From positions 62,001-126,000 of the forward strand of contig JAHHGZ010000014.1 in the NCBI GenBank assembly GCA_019359595.1: a DNA stretch of 64,000 nt, given 5' to 3'. The notes under the pieces were generated by a model. It ran no database searches. It saw only the letters and a list, made by a program, of their open reading frames with translations, and was not told the origin of the DNA. Below are positions 44,407-52,801 of this stretch, one piece after another. A program made the position numbers and the translations under genes. The DNA is from Cyanomargarita calcarea GSE-NOS-MK-12-04C. Its GTDB lineage: Bacteria; Cyanobacteriota; Cyanobacteriia; Cyanobacteriales; Nostocaceae. Each line of letters opens with the position of its first letter. Within the stretch, counting starts at the first letter, position 1.

Positions 44407-45105
44407 TCATACAATGTACTTAATATTAATCCGATTCAGGAAAAACTTAGGCATTTTCCACAAAGCACTACGGAATATAAGCGTGCATTCTTTTGCTTGA
44501 TTAGCCGCCAAAGTTGCGATGTCAGTAGCAGATTTACCAAAACCTACAACTACCACTTTCTTATGGGCGATCGCATCTAAATCATTCAACTCGCTAGAGT
44601 GTAATATCTTACCACCAGATGCAATAAATTCGTCTTTCCCTTGTATAGACGGTGTATTAGCTATACTGTGCGTACCGTTGCATATCATCACAAAGTCGAA
44701 TTCATAAGTCTGTTTTTTGACTTTTTCCTGAGTATCTGGAACTTTGACAGTAACTACCCATCCTGATTGTCCTTCTCCCTTGCCTTGGACATTAATCACT
44801 TCTGTGTTAAAATTGATTCGTGAGCTAACACCAAAGTACTCAGCATAAGACTGTAAATAATTCCGCATTTGCTCCGCTGTGGGCCATTCCGGATAAGATA
44901 CAGGCATCGGATAGTCAGAAAAAGCAAATGTGTCGCGAGTGTTTTGGGTCGTTAGTCCTGGATAAGTCCGAGACTGTTCCCAAACGCCACCAAGCCCCTT
45001 TTGTTTCTCAAATACCGTAACATCATAACCTTCTTCAAGAAACGTCTTAGCCGCCACTAAACCGCTGATTCCAGCCCCAATCACGCAAATTTGTTTTATT
45101 TTCAT
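44407..45105 (-). pseudogene. Truncated flavin-dependent monooxygenase
   Basis: 232 residues, about half the usual 400-450. Present are the FAD motif CVIGAGISGLVAAKTFLEEG (5-24), GLGGVWEQSRTYPGL, the YPEWPTAEQMRNYLQSYAEY block, and the second nucleotide-binding motif VVVGFGKSATDIATLAA. The frame stops after FLNRINIKYIV, where the NADP-linked domain should continue. Only 11 bp separate the stop from the response-regulator gene in convergent orientation. A deletion or rearrangement has removed the C-terminal half, so it is unlikely to be functional. Confidence 0.72.
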
Positions 45106-45294
45106 CTAAATTAGGATTTAACAAACAATTTTGACTTATTATTACAATATAATGATTCTTAGTGTGTTCAGGTACAGTATATTGAATTAACCGCACATAA
45201 ATTTGTACTTAGGCAGACTAATAAACCCTATAATTTTGTCTACACATACACTATTTCACCTGTATTAACACTTGAGATATTTTTTTGCTAATTA

Positions 45295-46320
45295 TCAACT
45301 ATTATTCAAAAGTTGATAAATTTCTTTTTGCATCTTCACACGCAATTGTTGCGCTTTTTGATAAGCCTCCGTTCTTGTGAAATTATCCTCTTTGAATTCA
45401 GTTATTTCTAATTTTTGAATAAAGTAACGCAGACGAGATTTATTAGCCCAAACTCCCATCGAAGGAAACAACGCAAACAAAGGAATTAATGGTGATATAG
45501 GCAGAAATGGTAATTTTAATAATCGTGCGAATGCTTTCATATTAATAGTCCAAGGATGCAATTTTTCACTACCAATGCATACAACTGGAAGAATCGGAAC
45601 ATGATAGCGATCGCTTAACTGGACAAAGCTAATATCAAACTTTTCCAACTGATACCGCTTTCTCCAACCTTTCATCGGTCCGCGCAAACCTTCAGGGGCA
45701 TATAAAATAATTCTACCCTCTTTTACAGCAGCCTCAAAATCATCGAACTGAGCCTTAACACCACCCAAAACTTTTGACCATCCAGACGGTAACCACCAAC
45801 GCATCCAAACACTATCAAATAATGGGACACCACCAAGGGGCTGTACCACCCATCCTGTTTTCTCGCTCAAGAGATATCCTAATGTCAAAAAGTCCCAAGG
45901 GAAAGACATCCCTGCATGATTCATTACTACAATTAACGATTCTGTTTCTGGCAAATTTTCAACTTGCTGCAACTTTCCTTGGAAATAATATTTAACTATT
46001 GGATGAATAATTTGATCGCGAAAAGCTTGTTGATAATTGATATCAAACTCAGCCACTTCACCACCTGGTATCCGACAACCAAGACGCAACCAGCGAATTA
46101 GCAATGCTAGATAAAATCCGCCTGGAATCAAAAATAACAGATATTCCAGCCAATTCCAACCATCTGGATCGTGATGATAATGTTGCCAGTGACGGTTGAA
46201 TAAAATCAGCCAACCTGGAGGATACCACAGACAAAACCAATCAAACCAGCTAAATTTATAAGCTGGTGGTGATAATTGCTCAATTTGAGTGTTAAGAATG
46301 TTTTCAGAGTGTTGATGCAC
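45295..46320 (-). CDS. 1-acyl-glycerol-3-phosphate acyltransferase-like protein
   Basis: 341 residues of the PlsC-like lysophospholipid acyltransferase superfamily. The acceptor motif is VVMNHAGMSFPWDFLTLG (NH-x-D-type, stretched), followed by the substrate loop LYAPEGLRGPMKGW (EGxR variant) and PILPVVCIGSEKL. Two hydrophobic stretches near the N-terminus (about 25-45 and 62-85) suggest a membrane association. It is longer than typical PlsC (about 240), with an N-terminal extension. The acceptor could be a lipid other than phosphatidic acid precursors. Stand-alone gene. Confidence 0.78.
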   Translation of the reverse strand: MHQHSENILNTQIEQLSPPAYKFSWFDWFCLWYPPGWLILFNRHWQHYHHDPDGWNWLEYLLFLIPGGFYLALLIRWLRLGCRIPGGEVAEFDINYQQAFRDQIIHPIVKYYFQGKLQQVENLPETESLIVVMNHAGMSFPWDFLTLGYLLSEKTGWVVQPLGGVPLFDSVWMRWWLPSGWSKVLGGVKAQFDDFEAAVKEGRIILYAPEGLRGPMKGWRKRYQLEKFDISFVQLSDRYHVPILPVVCIGSEKLHPWTINMKAFARLLKLPFLPISPLIPLFALFPSMGVWANKSRLRYFIQKLEITEFKEDNFTRTEAYQKAQQLRVKMQKEIYQLLNNS

Positions 46321-46635
46321 AGCAGCGAATTATGCAAACATTTGCCTAAACTTGAATATTAACTCGCAACTCTAGAAAACAACCTCCTGCTCTAGAAGGA
46401 ATTATACAGAAACAAACCGAATTAACTTAGACGAAAGGTTTCGATTGATTCTCCCTCTGAGTCATCAAGTTGGCAATCTTCAAACACAGCCACATGCTAC
46501 AAGTCGGCAGAGCCAAGAAACGCAGTGGCTCCCCAAAATTGGGGGACTTTGAATTTAAATTTTCTTCTCGAACATAATTGGGGGCAAGGGAGCAAAATCG
46601 TTGATGGATTAGATTGGTCAGCTCCTCGACAACTT
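46321..46635. repeat. Spacer with inverted copy of 29.4 kb repeat and GGGGATC hairpin
   Basis: 46488-46553 is the inverted copy of the 29450-29515 repeat (gctacaagtcggcagagcc, aagaaacgcagtggc). 46622-46650 is the hairpin-type repeat containing caactttcacgaagtcgggg, which runs into the arsH stop. No gene supported. Confidence 0.65.
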
Positions 46636-47277
46636 TCACGAAGTCGGGGATTTTGCAACCGTTTCTTTCACCGCTTTTTCCTTACGTTCGCTATAACGGT
46701 CGGTGAGATAATCAACTTGATCGCGCAATAACAAAGTAAACTTAAAAAGTTCCTCCATGACATCAACTACTCTGTCGCGATAAGGTGAATCCTTCATAGT
46801 TCCATCTTCGTGAAACTCTTGGTAAGCTTTCGCCACAGAAGACTGATTAGGAACCGTAAACATCCGCATCCAACGTCCCAAAATCCGCATTGTATTCACG
46901 GCATTGAAAGATTGAGAACCGCCACTGACTTGCATAACAGCCAAAGTTCTGCCCTGTGTTGGTCTGACTGCTCCTATACTTAAAGGAATCCAGTCAATTT
47001 GGTTTTTCATAATGCCAGTAATATTACCGTGCATCTCAGGCGATGACCAAACTTGACCTTCAGACCACGTACTCAATTCCCTTAACTCTTGTACCTTGGG
47101 ATGAGTATCAGGTACGCTGCCATAAATCGGTAATTCACGCGGGTCAAAAAACCGGACTTCTGCACCAAATTCTTCAATAATTCTCGCCGCTTCTTCTGCT
47201 ACCAGTCTGCTATAAGAACGTTCTCGTAAAGAGCCATATAAAAATAAGATTCTTGGTTTGCGTTCAAAATTTGTCAT
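46636..47277 (-). CDS. arsH: ArsH, NADPH-dependent FMN reductase
   Basis: Flavoprotein linked to arsenic resistance; family members oxidise trivalent organoarsenicals or act as FMN/quinone reductases. 213 residues. FMN-binding [19 protein letters not shown] (about 14-32), the ArsH-specific [19 protein letters not shown] (about 77-95) and [21 protein letters not shown]. The last six residues (AKSPTS) and the stop codon are encoded by a dispersed GGGGATC hairpin repeat, so the tail is repeat-derived. It follows the aquaporin gene in the arsR - aqp - arsH order. High confidence. Confidence 0.94.
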   Translation of the reverse strand: MTNFERKPRILFLYGSLRERSYSRLVAEEAARIIEEFGAEVRFFDPRELPIYGSVPDTHPKVQELRELSTWSEGQVWSSPEMHGNITGIMKNQIDWIPLSIGAVRPTQGRTLAVMQVSGGSQSFNAVNTMRILGRWMRMFTVPNQSSVAKAYQEFHEDGTMKDSPYRDRVVDVMEELFKFTLLLRDQVDYLTDRYSERKEKAVKETVAKSPTS

Positions 47278-47447
47278 AATTATTACAAATGATGTTGAAG
47301 TAAGGACCGAAGTTGGAAGAAGGAATAGCTAATAAAAATGCGCGTTCTGAGTTTAGAGCTTCAGTAAAAAAAAGATGTTTTTCGAGTCCTTTGTAGCGCG
47401 TTCACGTAGTGTCTCGCAGAGAAGAAAAACAGTGTCCTTGTTTCAAT

Positions 47448-47469
47448 CCCACATGAGTACTCATGTGGG
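47448..47469. promoter_or_regulatory. Perfect 22-bp palindrome between aquaporin and arsH genes
   Basis: CCCACATGAGT followed directly by its reverse complement. It could be a loop-less cruciform, an operator or an insertion scar. It lies in the 224-bp gap between the two arsenic genes and has no T-run on either side. Confidence 0.4.
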
Positions 47470-47501
47470 TACTTCTTCCTTCTTTCTTCGTGAATTAAAT
47501 A

Positions 47502-48227
47502 CTAATCTCTTCGTCTTTCCGGCTTCGTATCCTTAAACTCATTACTCAGTAACCGATAAACGATCGCTGCTAATTGCGCTCCCACAATTGGCGCAACCCA
47601 ATATACCCAGTGATGCTGCCAAATACCACTCACTAATGCTGGTCCAAGCGATCGCGCGGGATTCATACTCGCACCGGTGATTGGTCCCATAAATGCTGCT
47701 TCTACCCCCACCGTCAACCCGATCGCCAACCCAGCAAAGCCAATATGGGCACGTCTATCCAGTCCGGAACCGAAAATCATAAACATCAAAATGAAGGTGA
47801 GGACAGTTTCCAACACCAAAGATTGCAACCAGTTACCGTCAAGAGGTAAAGTTGCACCTAAATTGCCAACTCGTCCAAAACTAATTCGCAGTAAAACTGA
47901 AGCCGCGATCGCTCCCAATAATTGTCCGAAAATATACGGCAATACCCGTCTTTTGGGAAAAAAACCACTTGTCCAAAATGCCAATGTCACCGCTGGGTTA
48001 AAGTGTGCGCCGCTAATGTGCCCTATACCGTAAATCAACGCAGCCACAACACCACCAAATACGAAACTGATACCCAGATGTGTCACCGCACCATCACTAA
48101 TCGTATTTACTACGATTGCACCAGTACCAGCAAATACCAAACTAAAGGTGCCAATTCCTTCTGCTAATACTTCCTGCCAGCAATGAAGAAGTGTTTTTCG
48201 CAAATAAACCCGTAAATTGGAGTCCAT
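47502..48227 (-). CDS. Aquaglyceroporin of the arsenic locus (AqpS-like)
   Basis: Membrane channel of the MIP family, about 241 residues from MDSNLRVYL (ATG 48227); an in-frame ATG at 48275 would add 16 residues and overlap the operator, so it is less likely. The two channel motifs are HFNPAVT and SMNPARS, with six hydrophobic segments around them. In Sinorhizobium meliloti the aquaporin AqpS replaces the arsenite pump and lets arsenite leave down its gradient; the arsR - aqpS - arsH order here matches. No arsB, acr3 or arsC was found in the window. The role in arsenite efflux is inferred from context. Confidence 0.87.
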   Translation of the reverse strand: MDSNLRVYLRKTLLHCWQEVLAEGIGTFSLVFAGTGAIVVNTISDGAVTHLGISFVFGGVVAALIYGIGHISGAHFNPAVTLAFWTSGFFPKRRVLPYIFGQLLGAIAASVLLRISFGRVGNLGATLPLDGNWLQSLVLETVLTFILMFMIFGSGLDRRAHIGFAGLAIGLTVGVEAAFMGPITGASMNPARSLGPALVSGIWQHHWVYWVAPIVGAQLAAIVYRLLSNEFKDTKPERRRD

Positions 48228-48284
48228 TTTTGCTACAAGCACATTAGTCCCGTAGATTAAAATAAGTTGATGCAATGATATTAC

Positions 48285-48300
48285 ATCAATAAAAATTGAT
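48285..48300 (-). promoter_or_regulatory. ArsR operator upstream of the aquaporin gene
   Basis: ATCAATAAAAATTGAT is an exact match to the ATCAA-N6-TTGAT motif described for Synechocystis ArsR. It lies between the end of arsR and the aquaporin start, 58 bp before the latter. A second, wider half-site pair (TTGATGCAATG and ACATCAA) abuts it on the start-proximal side. This suggests arsenic-induced transcription of aqp-arsH from its own promoter. Confidence 0.65.
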
Positions 48301-48347
48301 ATGTCAAGGATGAGGAGTTAGGAATTTTAACTCCTAACTCTTGAATC

Positions 48348-48674
48348 TTACTCACAGCAAGGACATGCAGGTGTAATTTTAGTTAAACGACTAAACTGTG
48401 CCAAATATTCCTCTAGGACGGCAAATTGGGTAACATTCAAGCTGTAGTAAATCCAACGTCCTTCTTGTCTGGCACTAACTAAACCAGCTTCCTTGAGAGT
48501 TTTGAGGTGAAAAGACAGTTTCGACTGACTTACCTCCAGAGCATTGCACAAGTCACACACGCAAAGTTCTTGTTGTCGTAGCAGTTCCAACACCTTAATT
48601 CTGAGCGGTTCGGAAAGAGCATGAAAACCTATACCAATTAAATTAGCCGTGGTGCCTTCAGGGGTTTGCATCAA
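48348..48674 (-). CDS. arsR: ArsR-family arsenic-responsive repressor
   Basis: Winged-helix repressor of 108 residues. The metalloid-binding motif ELCVCDLC (C38, C40, C43) is in the recognition helix region, followed by LEVSQSKLSFHLKTLKEAGLV and the wing RQEGRWIYYSLN. A C-terminal CPCC gives further thiols. Arsenite binding to the Cys triad should release DNA. It is the first gene of the arsenic locus, and its own operator was not seen upstream. High confidence. Confidence 0.93.
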   Translation of the reverse strand: MMQTPEGTTANLIGIGFHALSEPLRIKVLELLRQQELCVCDLCNALEVSQSKLSFHLKTLKEAGLVSARQEGRWIYYSLNVTQFAVLEEYLAQFSRLTKITPACPCCE

Positions 48675-48748
48675 TTCAGAAAGAAGATAAAAATATGCTA
48701 TTTATATTGTCACCTACTCAGTAAAGTGAAGATGCCTCTGATGGTGCT

Positions 48749-48775
48749 ACCCGGTGATGTTCGTAATCACCGGGT
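48749..48775 (-). terminator. Hairpin downstream of aminotransferase gene
   Basis: ACCCGGTGAT, 7-base loop, ATCACCGGGT: a perfect 10-bp stem, 11 bp after the aminotransferase stop. There is no T-run, so it may be a transcript-stabilising hairpin or a factor-assisted terminator. Confidence 0.45.
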
Positions 48776-48785
48776 ATATTTACAC

Positions 48786-50003
48786 TTACTTAGAAGCAGG
48801 GACTACAGCTTCCGATTGATAGCGGATACCAGCTTGCTTAAATCGATGCAAAGCCTCACCCAAGCGATCGCATTCTGCAATCAAACTAATTCTGACATAT
48901 CCCTCACCGCCAACCCCAAATGCATTCCCCGGTGTCACCACTACCCCAGTTTGTTGCAAGATATTCAGAGCAAAATCTGTGGAACCAATACCTTCAGGAC
49001 AGGGTATCCACAGATACATTGTCGCTTTGGTTTTGGGTATATCCCAACCCAAATGCGATAAACCTTGGATGAGGAAATCACGGCGAGTGCGGTAGCGTTC
49101 TTGCACTTCTTCTAAGTACACATCTGGTAGTTGTAAAGCTGTTTCCGCTGCGGTTTGCAATGCCGCAAAAATGCCATAATCCAAATTGGTTTTCAGCGTC
49201 CGCAAACCTTGAATTACATGACGGTTCCCCACCACAAAACCCACGCGCCAACCAGCCATATTATAGGTTTTGGACATGGTGTGAAACTCTACGCCAATAT
49301 CTTTCGCACCGGGAATTTCTAACAAGCTTGTGGGTTGATAACCATCAAAAGCTAATTCGGCATAGCATAAATCGTGAACGAGGATAATTTCATATTTCCG
49401 GGCAAAAGCAACAATTTCCTCAAAGAATTCACGGGGGGCAGTCGCGCCTGTGGGATTGCTGGGATAATTAAAATAGAGGATTTTTGCTTGTTCGGCAACA
49501 GCGTCAGGAATCGCAGCTAAATCAATCAACCAGTCATTCTCTGGCTTGAGAATCAAACTGTGAATTTTGCCACCTGCAATTACTGGGCCGCGAAAATGGA
49601 CGGGGTATGATGGAGACGGCACCAGAACTAAATCACCTGGGTTGATATAGGCTATTGCTAAATGCGCCAATCCTTCTTTGGAACCAAGTAGGGGTAAAGC
49701 TTCGCTATCTGGATCTAAATTCACACCATAACGGCGATGATACCAATTGGTGATGGCACGGCGAAAACTAGCAGTACCCTCAAAAGGGGGATAACCGTGA
49801 TTTGCTTGGTCTTGCAAAGCTTTGATGGCCGCATCGATCACAGGTTGCGGTGTCGGGCCATCTGGGTTTCCCATCCCCAAATCTATTAAATCAAGTCCTT
49901 GTTCTCTTGCCTTTGCCTTGAGCTCATCAAGACGGGCAAATACATAAGGTGGTAGTTGCTGTACACGCTGGGCTGGTACGATCCAATCGAATTCCATCGT
50001 CAC
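48786..50003 (-). CDS. Class I/II aminotransferase (aspartate/alanine type)
   Basis: PLP-dependent aminotransferase, 405 residues; the start is Met1 or Met3 (MEFDWIVPAQRVQ). DLGMGNPDGPTPQPV, YPSNPTGATAPREFF with the ring-binding Asn, and the PLP lysine in FHTMSKTYNMAGWRVGFVVG. C-terminal RISLIAECDRL has the substrate-binding Arg. It is of the subgroup labelled LL-diaminopimelate- or aspartate aminotransferase; the amino-acid specificity cannot be read from sequence. It lies 36 bp downstream of the dehydrogenase gene on the same strand, so they may form an operon. Confidence 0.9.
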   Translation of the reverse strand: MTMEFDWIVPAQRVQQLPPYVFARLDELKAKAREQGLDLIDLGMGNPDGPTPQPVIDAAIKALQDQANHGYPPFEGTASFRRAITNWYHRRYGVNLDPDSEALPLLGSKEGLAHLAIAYINPGDLVLVPSPSYPVHFRGPVIAGGKIHSLILKPENDWLIDLAAIPDAVAEQAKILYFNYPSNPTGATAPREFFEEIVAFARKYEIILVHDLCYAELAFDGYQPTSLLEIPGAKDIGVEFHTMSKTYNMAGWRVGFVVGNRHVIQGLRTLKTNLDYGIFAALQTAAETALQLPDVYLEEVQERYRTRRDFLIQGLSHLGWDIPKTKATMYLWIPCPEGIGSTDFALNILQQTGVVVTPGNAFGVGGEGYVRISLIAECDRLGEALHRFKQAGIRYQSEAVVPASK

Positions 50004-50039
50004 TATATTTTTTTGATAAAAACCACAGTAAAATCGAAC

Positions 50040-51230
50040 TTATTCCTCAGCGTCTCGACGGTTGGATAATCTTTCTTCCATCACAGTTGGGATTAAACCT
50101 AGGGAAATGCGATTTCCTTCCACTGGTGCAGTTGTAGACACCATTGCTGCCATCAACACTTCCTGGGCCACTGCAAACGGCAGTCGATGAATGTCAGAAT
50201 TAGGCTTTAAAGCAACTTCTGCGGCTTTTTGCAACTGGCTGAGTGTGATGTCCCCCAATCCTAAATCGCTCAAAGAAACGGGCAACCCTATCTCTGCGTA
50301 GAATTTCAGCAACTGCTGTCTTGCCGATGCTGCTAGCTGATTGCCTTGTACCATTTCTTCCAAACGGAGTTGCACAAGTATGCCATAGGCGACTTTTTCA
50401 CCATGAATGCTACTATACCCAGGAACATGAGTTAAACCATTATGTACCGCGTGGGCCGCAACAGTGCGACATTGCGCCCCTCCAAGTCCGCCAATTACCC
50501 CAGCTAGTAAAACCGTGGCATCAACAACTTCTCGCCAAACTTCGCTTCCTGGTTCCTTTAAGGCCGTGGCTGATTTTTGGAATAAAATATCTCGTAAAAC
50601 TCGGGCTTGTTGGACTGCAGCAATAATTAAAGTTTGTTCTGAGTGTCCGCTGCTAACTGAAGCCTCGTACCACTTAGCGATCGCATCTCCAATTCCTGCC
50701 ACCAATGTATGCTCTGGGGCTGTTTTAATTAAGTCATAATCGAGGATCAGCAAATCGGGACAGCCTTCTAATGCTACATCATAAAGAAACGCTCCATCTT
50801 CAGAATATACGTTCGAGAGGGCAGTCCAGGCCGCGCAGGTTGCTCCCGAAGTCGGAATTGTTACCACAGGCAACTGCAATTGATGCGCGAGTAATTTCGC
50901 AGTATCCAGTGCTTTCCCGCCACCAATACCGATTATGACATCAGCTTTGTGTTCCTTTGCCGCTTTACGTAAAGATTTCAGACTAGCTTCCGAACAATTA
51001 TTACCATAACTGGCTTGAGCCAATTCTAACTGCTGTTTCGAGAGTGGTTCGGCAAGGGTCAGGGTGTGTTTCCCACCCACAATTAAGGGACGACCTCCCA
51101 AACGGGCGATCGCTTCTCCTACTTGCCCCAACACCTTCGATCCACGAATTACCTTTGCTGGGGCAACAGCCAGAGTCAAAAATGAGCTAGGTGTTTGAGT
51201 AGACAACTTTTCAGTAAATTGATTGGTCAT
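50040..51230 (-). CDS. Iron-type alcohol / glycerol dehydrogenase family protein
   Basis: 396 residues of the GldA-like dehydrogenase family. The NAD-binding GGxG motif is IGIGGGKALDTAKLLA (about 94-109), with IPTSGATCAAWTALSNVYSE next. Metal-binding His/Asp are in DAIAKWYEA, AAHAVHNGLTHVPGY and SIHGEKVAYG. Glycerol, polyol or dehydroquinate-like substrates are possible; related cyanobacterial genes are annotated glycerol dehydrogenase. The gene lies upstream of the aminotransferase gene with close spacing. Confidence 0.87.
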   Translation of the reverse strand: MTNQFTEKLSTQTPSSFLTLAVAPAKVIRGSKVLGQVGEAIARLGGRPLIVGGKHTLTLAEPLSKQQLELAQASYGNNCSEASLKSLRKAAKEHKADVIIGIGGGKALDTAKLLAHQLQLPVVTIPTSGATCAAWTALSNVYSEDGAFLYDVALEGCPDLLILDYDLIKTAPEHTLVAGIGDAIAKWYEASVSSGHSEQTLIIAAVQQARVLRDILFQKSATALKEPGSEVWREVVDATVLLAGVIGGLGGAQCRTVAAHAVHNGLTHVPGYSSIHGEKVAYGILVQLRLEEMVQGNQLAASARQQLLKFYAEIGLPVSLSDLGLGDITLSQLQKAAEVALKPNSDIHRLPFAVAQEVLMAAMVSTTAPVEGNRISLGLIPTVMEERLSNRRDAEE

Positions 51231-51596
51231 ATCACGAATGAAGAGTACTACTTGCGGATATTTCAGAAAAACTCTTTTATATGAGCTAATAAATTGAGAT
51301 TTTGGAATTGATTGTTGCCTTGATTATCTGCTGTTATCGCCAATTACTTATTTCGCCATCAGTTATAGAATTACACTTAATTAATATTTTACTTAAAAAT
51401 AATAAATATCGCAGACGCAAGATAGAAAGTTCTATACATCTAGGTACTGTTTTTTTTGCAAGATCCCCAACAACTTTCACGAAGTCGGGGATCTGAAGAG
51501 TATAACCTTTGCTAGGCAACAAGAAGAGAGAATCAAGTGTAGCAGGTTTAAAGCAAAATGGAAAATACGATCAAAACTACTTTTCCCATCTGAATC
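51231..51596. repeat. Spacer with GGGGATC hairpin repeat
   Basis: AGATCCCC ... GGGGATCT at 51461-51494, the same repeat as at 46622-46650 (with caactttcacgaagtc inside). No gene seen in the rest. Confidence 0.55.
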
Positions 51597-52118
51597 CTAT
51601 GCGACAGATTTTGGCAATTGGGCTACTTTGTCTTGGTAAATTTCGATTGCCATTTCAGAATCGTCACGAGAGGCAAGCGATCGCGTAACCTTGCCTAGGT
51701 AAAGTGGAGTAGAAACTCCAGGCTCAGGGTGGATAATAGTCCGGGCCCGAATAGTGAGATTATTGTTACCTTGCATTCCCAAGCGACCGTAAGAATACAA
51801 ATCACCAGCAGCTTGACGCAGAGTCGCTTCTAAGGCTGTAGGGGTAATTTGGGGTAGAACGGTGATCACCGTTTTCGCTCCGCCATTATCATAAATTAGA
51901 GAGTACCTGACTGCACCTGGAATTACAGTCCGACCGGCGGGTGCCAATGTCAGGGCAAATAAACCAGCCGTCAGCACGAGCATAAAGCCAGATGCACCCA
52001 CTAGCCGAAAGCGGATGCCCCATTTAAGAACAAAACCCAACAATGTCAGGGCAGCAAAAAGCAGTGTGGCGATACCTGACCATTGAGCGTACTGGAGAAA
52101 TTCAGCTTGAGTGAGCAT
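51597..52118 (-). CDS. Ycf51/DUF2518 family membrane protein
   Basis: 173 residues. Two membrane segments at about 14-34 (IATLLFAALTLLGFVLKWG) and 39-60 (ASGFMLVLTAGLFALTLAP), followed by a soluble domain with VRYSLIYDNGGAKTVITVLP and ATLRQAAGDLYSYGRLG. These are typical of Ycf51, found in cyanobacteria and red-algal plastids. Function unknown. Downstream of the IS element and convergent with nothing. Confidence 0.85.
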   Translation of the reverse strand: MLTQAEFLQYAQWSGIATLLFAALTLLGFVLKWGIRFRLVGASGFMLVLTAGLFALTLAPAGRTVIPGAVRYSLIYDNGGAKTVITVLPQITPTALEATLRQAAGDLYSYGRLGMQGNNNLTIRARTIIHPEPGVSTPLYLGKVTRSLASRDDSEMAIEIYQDKVAQLPKSVA

Positions 52119-52164
52119 AATGGTCTGATTTTCAATTTACCGATACAGCAATTTTACCAAAAAA

Positions 52165-52311
52165 CGGGATGAAAGCCCCTGGCTTTAGACATGGGGATGA
52201 AATCCTAGGCTGTTTCAACAGCCGCTGCCAGCCACCTTGACAAGGATGGACAGCCTTAACCCGCGATCCACGACAACAAACAGAAGTTAAGAACACGGCT
52301 GTCCATCCTTG
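52165..52311. repeat. Hairpin-rich left flank of the IS element
   Basis: Three palindromes: CCCC...GGGG around tggctttagacat (52177-52196), GGCTGT-TTCA-ACAGCC (52208-52223), and a 15-bp perfect inverted repeat CAAGGATGGACAGCC (52241-52255) with its inverse at 52297-52311. The first looks like an IS200/IS605 end hairpin, possibly of an older copy. The left boundary of the active element is uncertain. Confidence 0.5.
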
Positions 52312-52402
52312 GTGACTAAGAACCCGGAGCGTCAAGATTGATTATTGTATTGATTTGTGAAGCCAAAGTTAGTTATGCAGGTCAAACCTACATACTAAAA
52401 GG

Positions 52403-52801
52403 ATGCCAGTAAAATACAAATCAAATGAAAATGTTGTCTACTCCTGCAAGTACCATATTGTTTGGTGTCCCAAATACCGAAGATCGGTATTAATCAAGGG
52501 TGTAGATGTTAGGTTAAAAGAAATAATAGCTGAAGTTTGCAACGAATTTCAAGCAAACTTAATTGAACTGGAAGTGATGCCAGATCATGTTCATCTCTTA
52601 GTTGAAGTAGACCCCCAATTCGGAGTGACCAAACTAATCAGGTACATGAAAGGGCGCTCGTCTAGGTTCCTGCGACAGGAATTCCCTTGGCTAAAATCAC
52701 GTCTCCCAACGCTCTGGACTAATTCTTATTTTGTCTCAACAGTTGGGGGCGCACCATTGGAAGTAGTTAAGCAGTATATAGAGAATCAGAAAAATGTCTG
52801 A
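52403..52801 (+). CDS. tnpA: IS200/IS605 transposase TnpA (Y1 HUH)
   Basis: Single-strand DNA transposase, 132 residues. HUH motif HVHLL (H62, H64) and catalytic Tyr125 in VVKQYIENQK. Also CPKYRRSVL, TKLIRYMKGRSSRFLR and TLWTNSYFVSTVGGAPL, all typical. It looks intact. Starts at ATG 52403 with an AAAGG just upstream. It overlaps tnpB by 8 bp. Confidence 0.93.
   Translation: MPVKYKSNENVVYSCKYHIVWCPKYRRSVLIKGVDVRLKEIIAEVCNEFQANLIELEVMPDHVHLLVEVDPQFGVTKLIRYMKGRSSRFLRQEFPWLKSRLPTLWTNSYFVSTVGGAPLEVVKQYIENQKNV

Noticed and set aside
47436-47475. GTTTCAATCCC-type string, like the end of a cyanobacterial CRISPR repeat
   Set aside because: It occurs once, next to a palindrome, with no second copy at a regular distance and no cas gene nearby.
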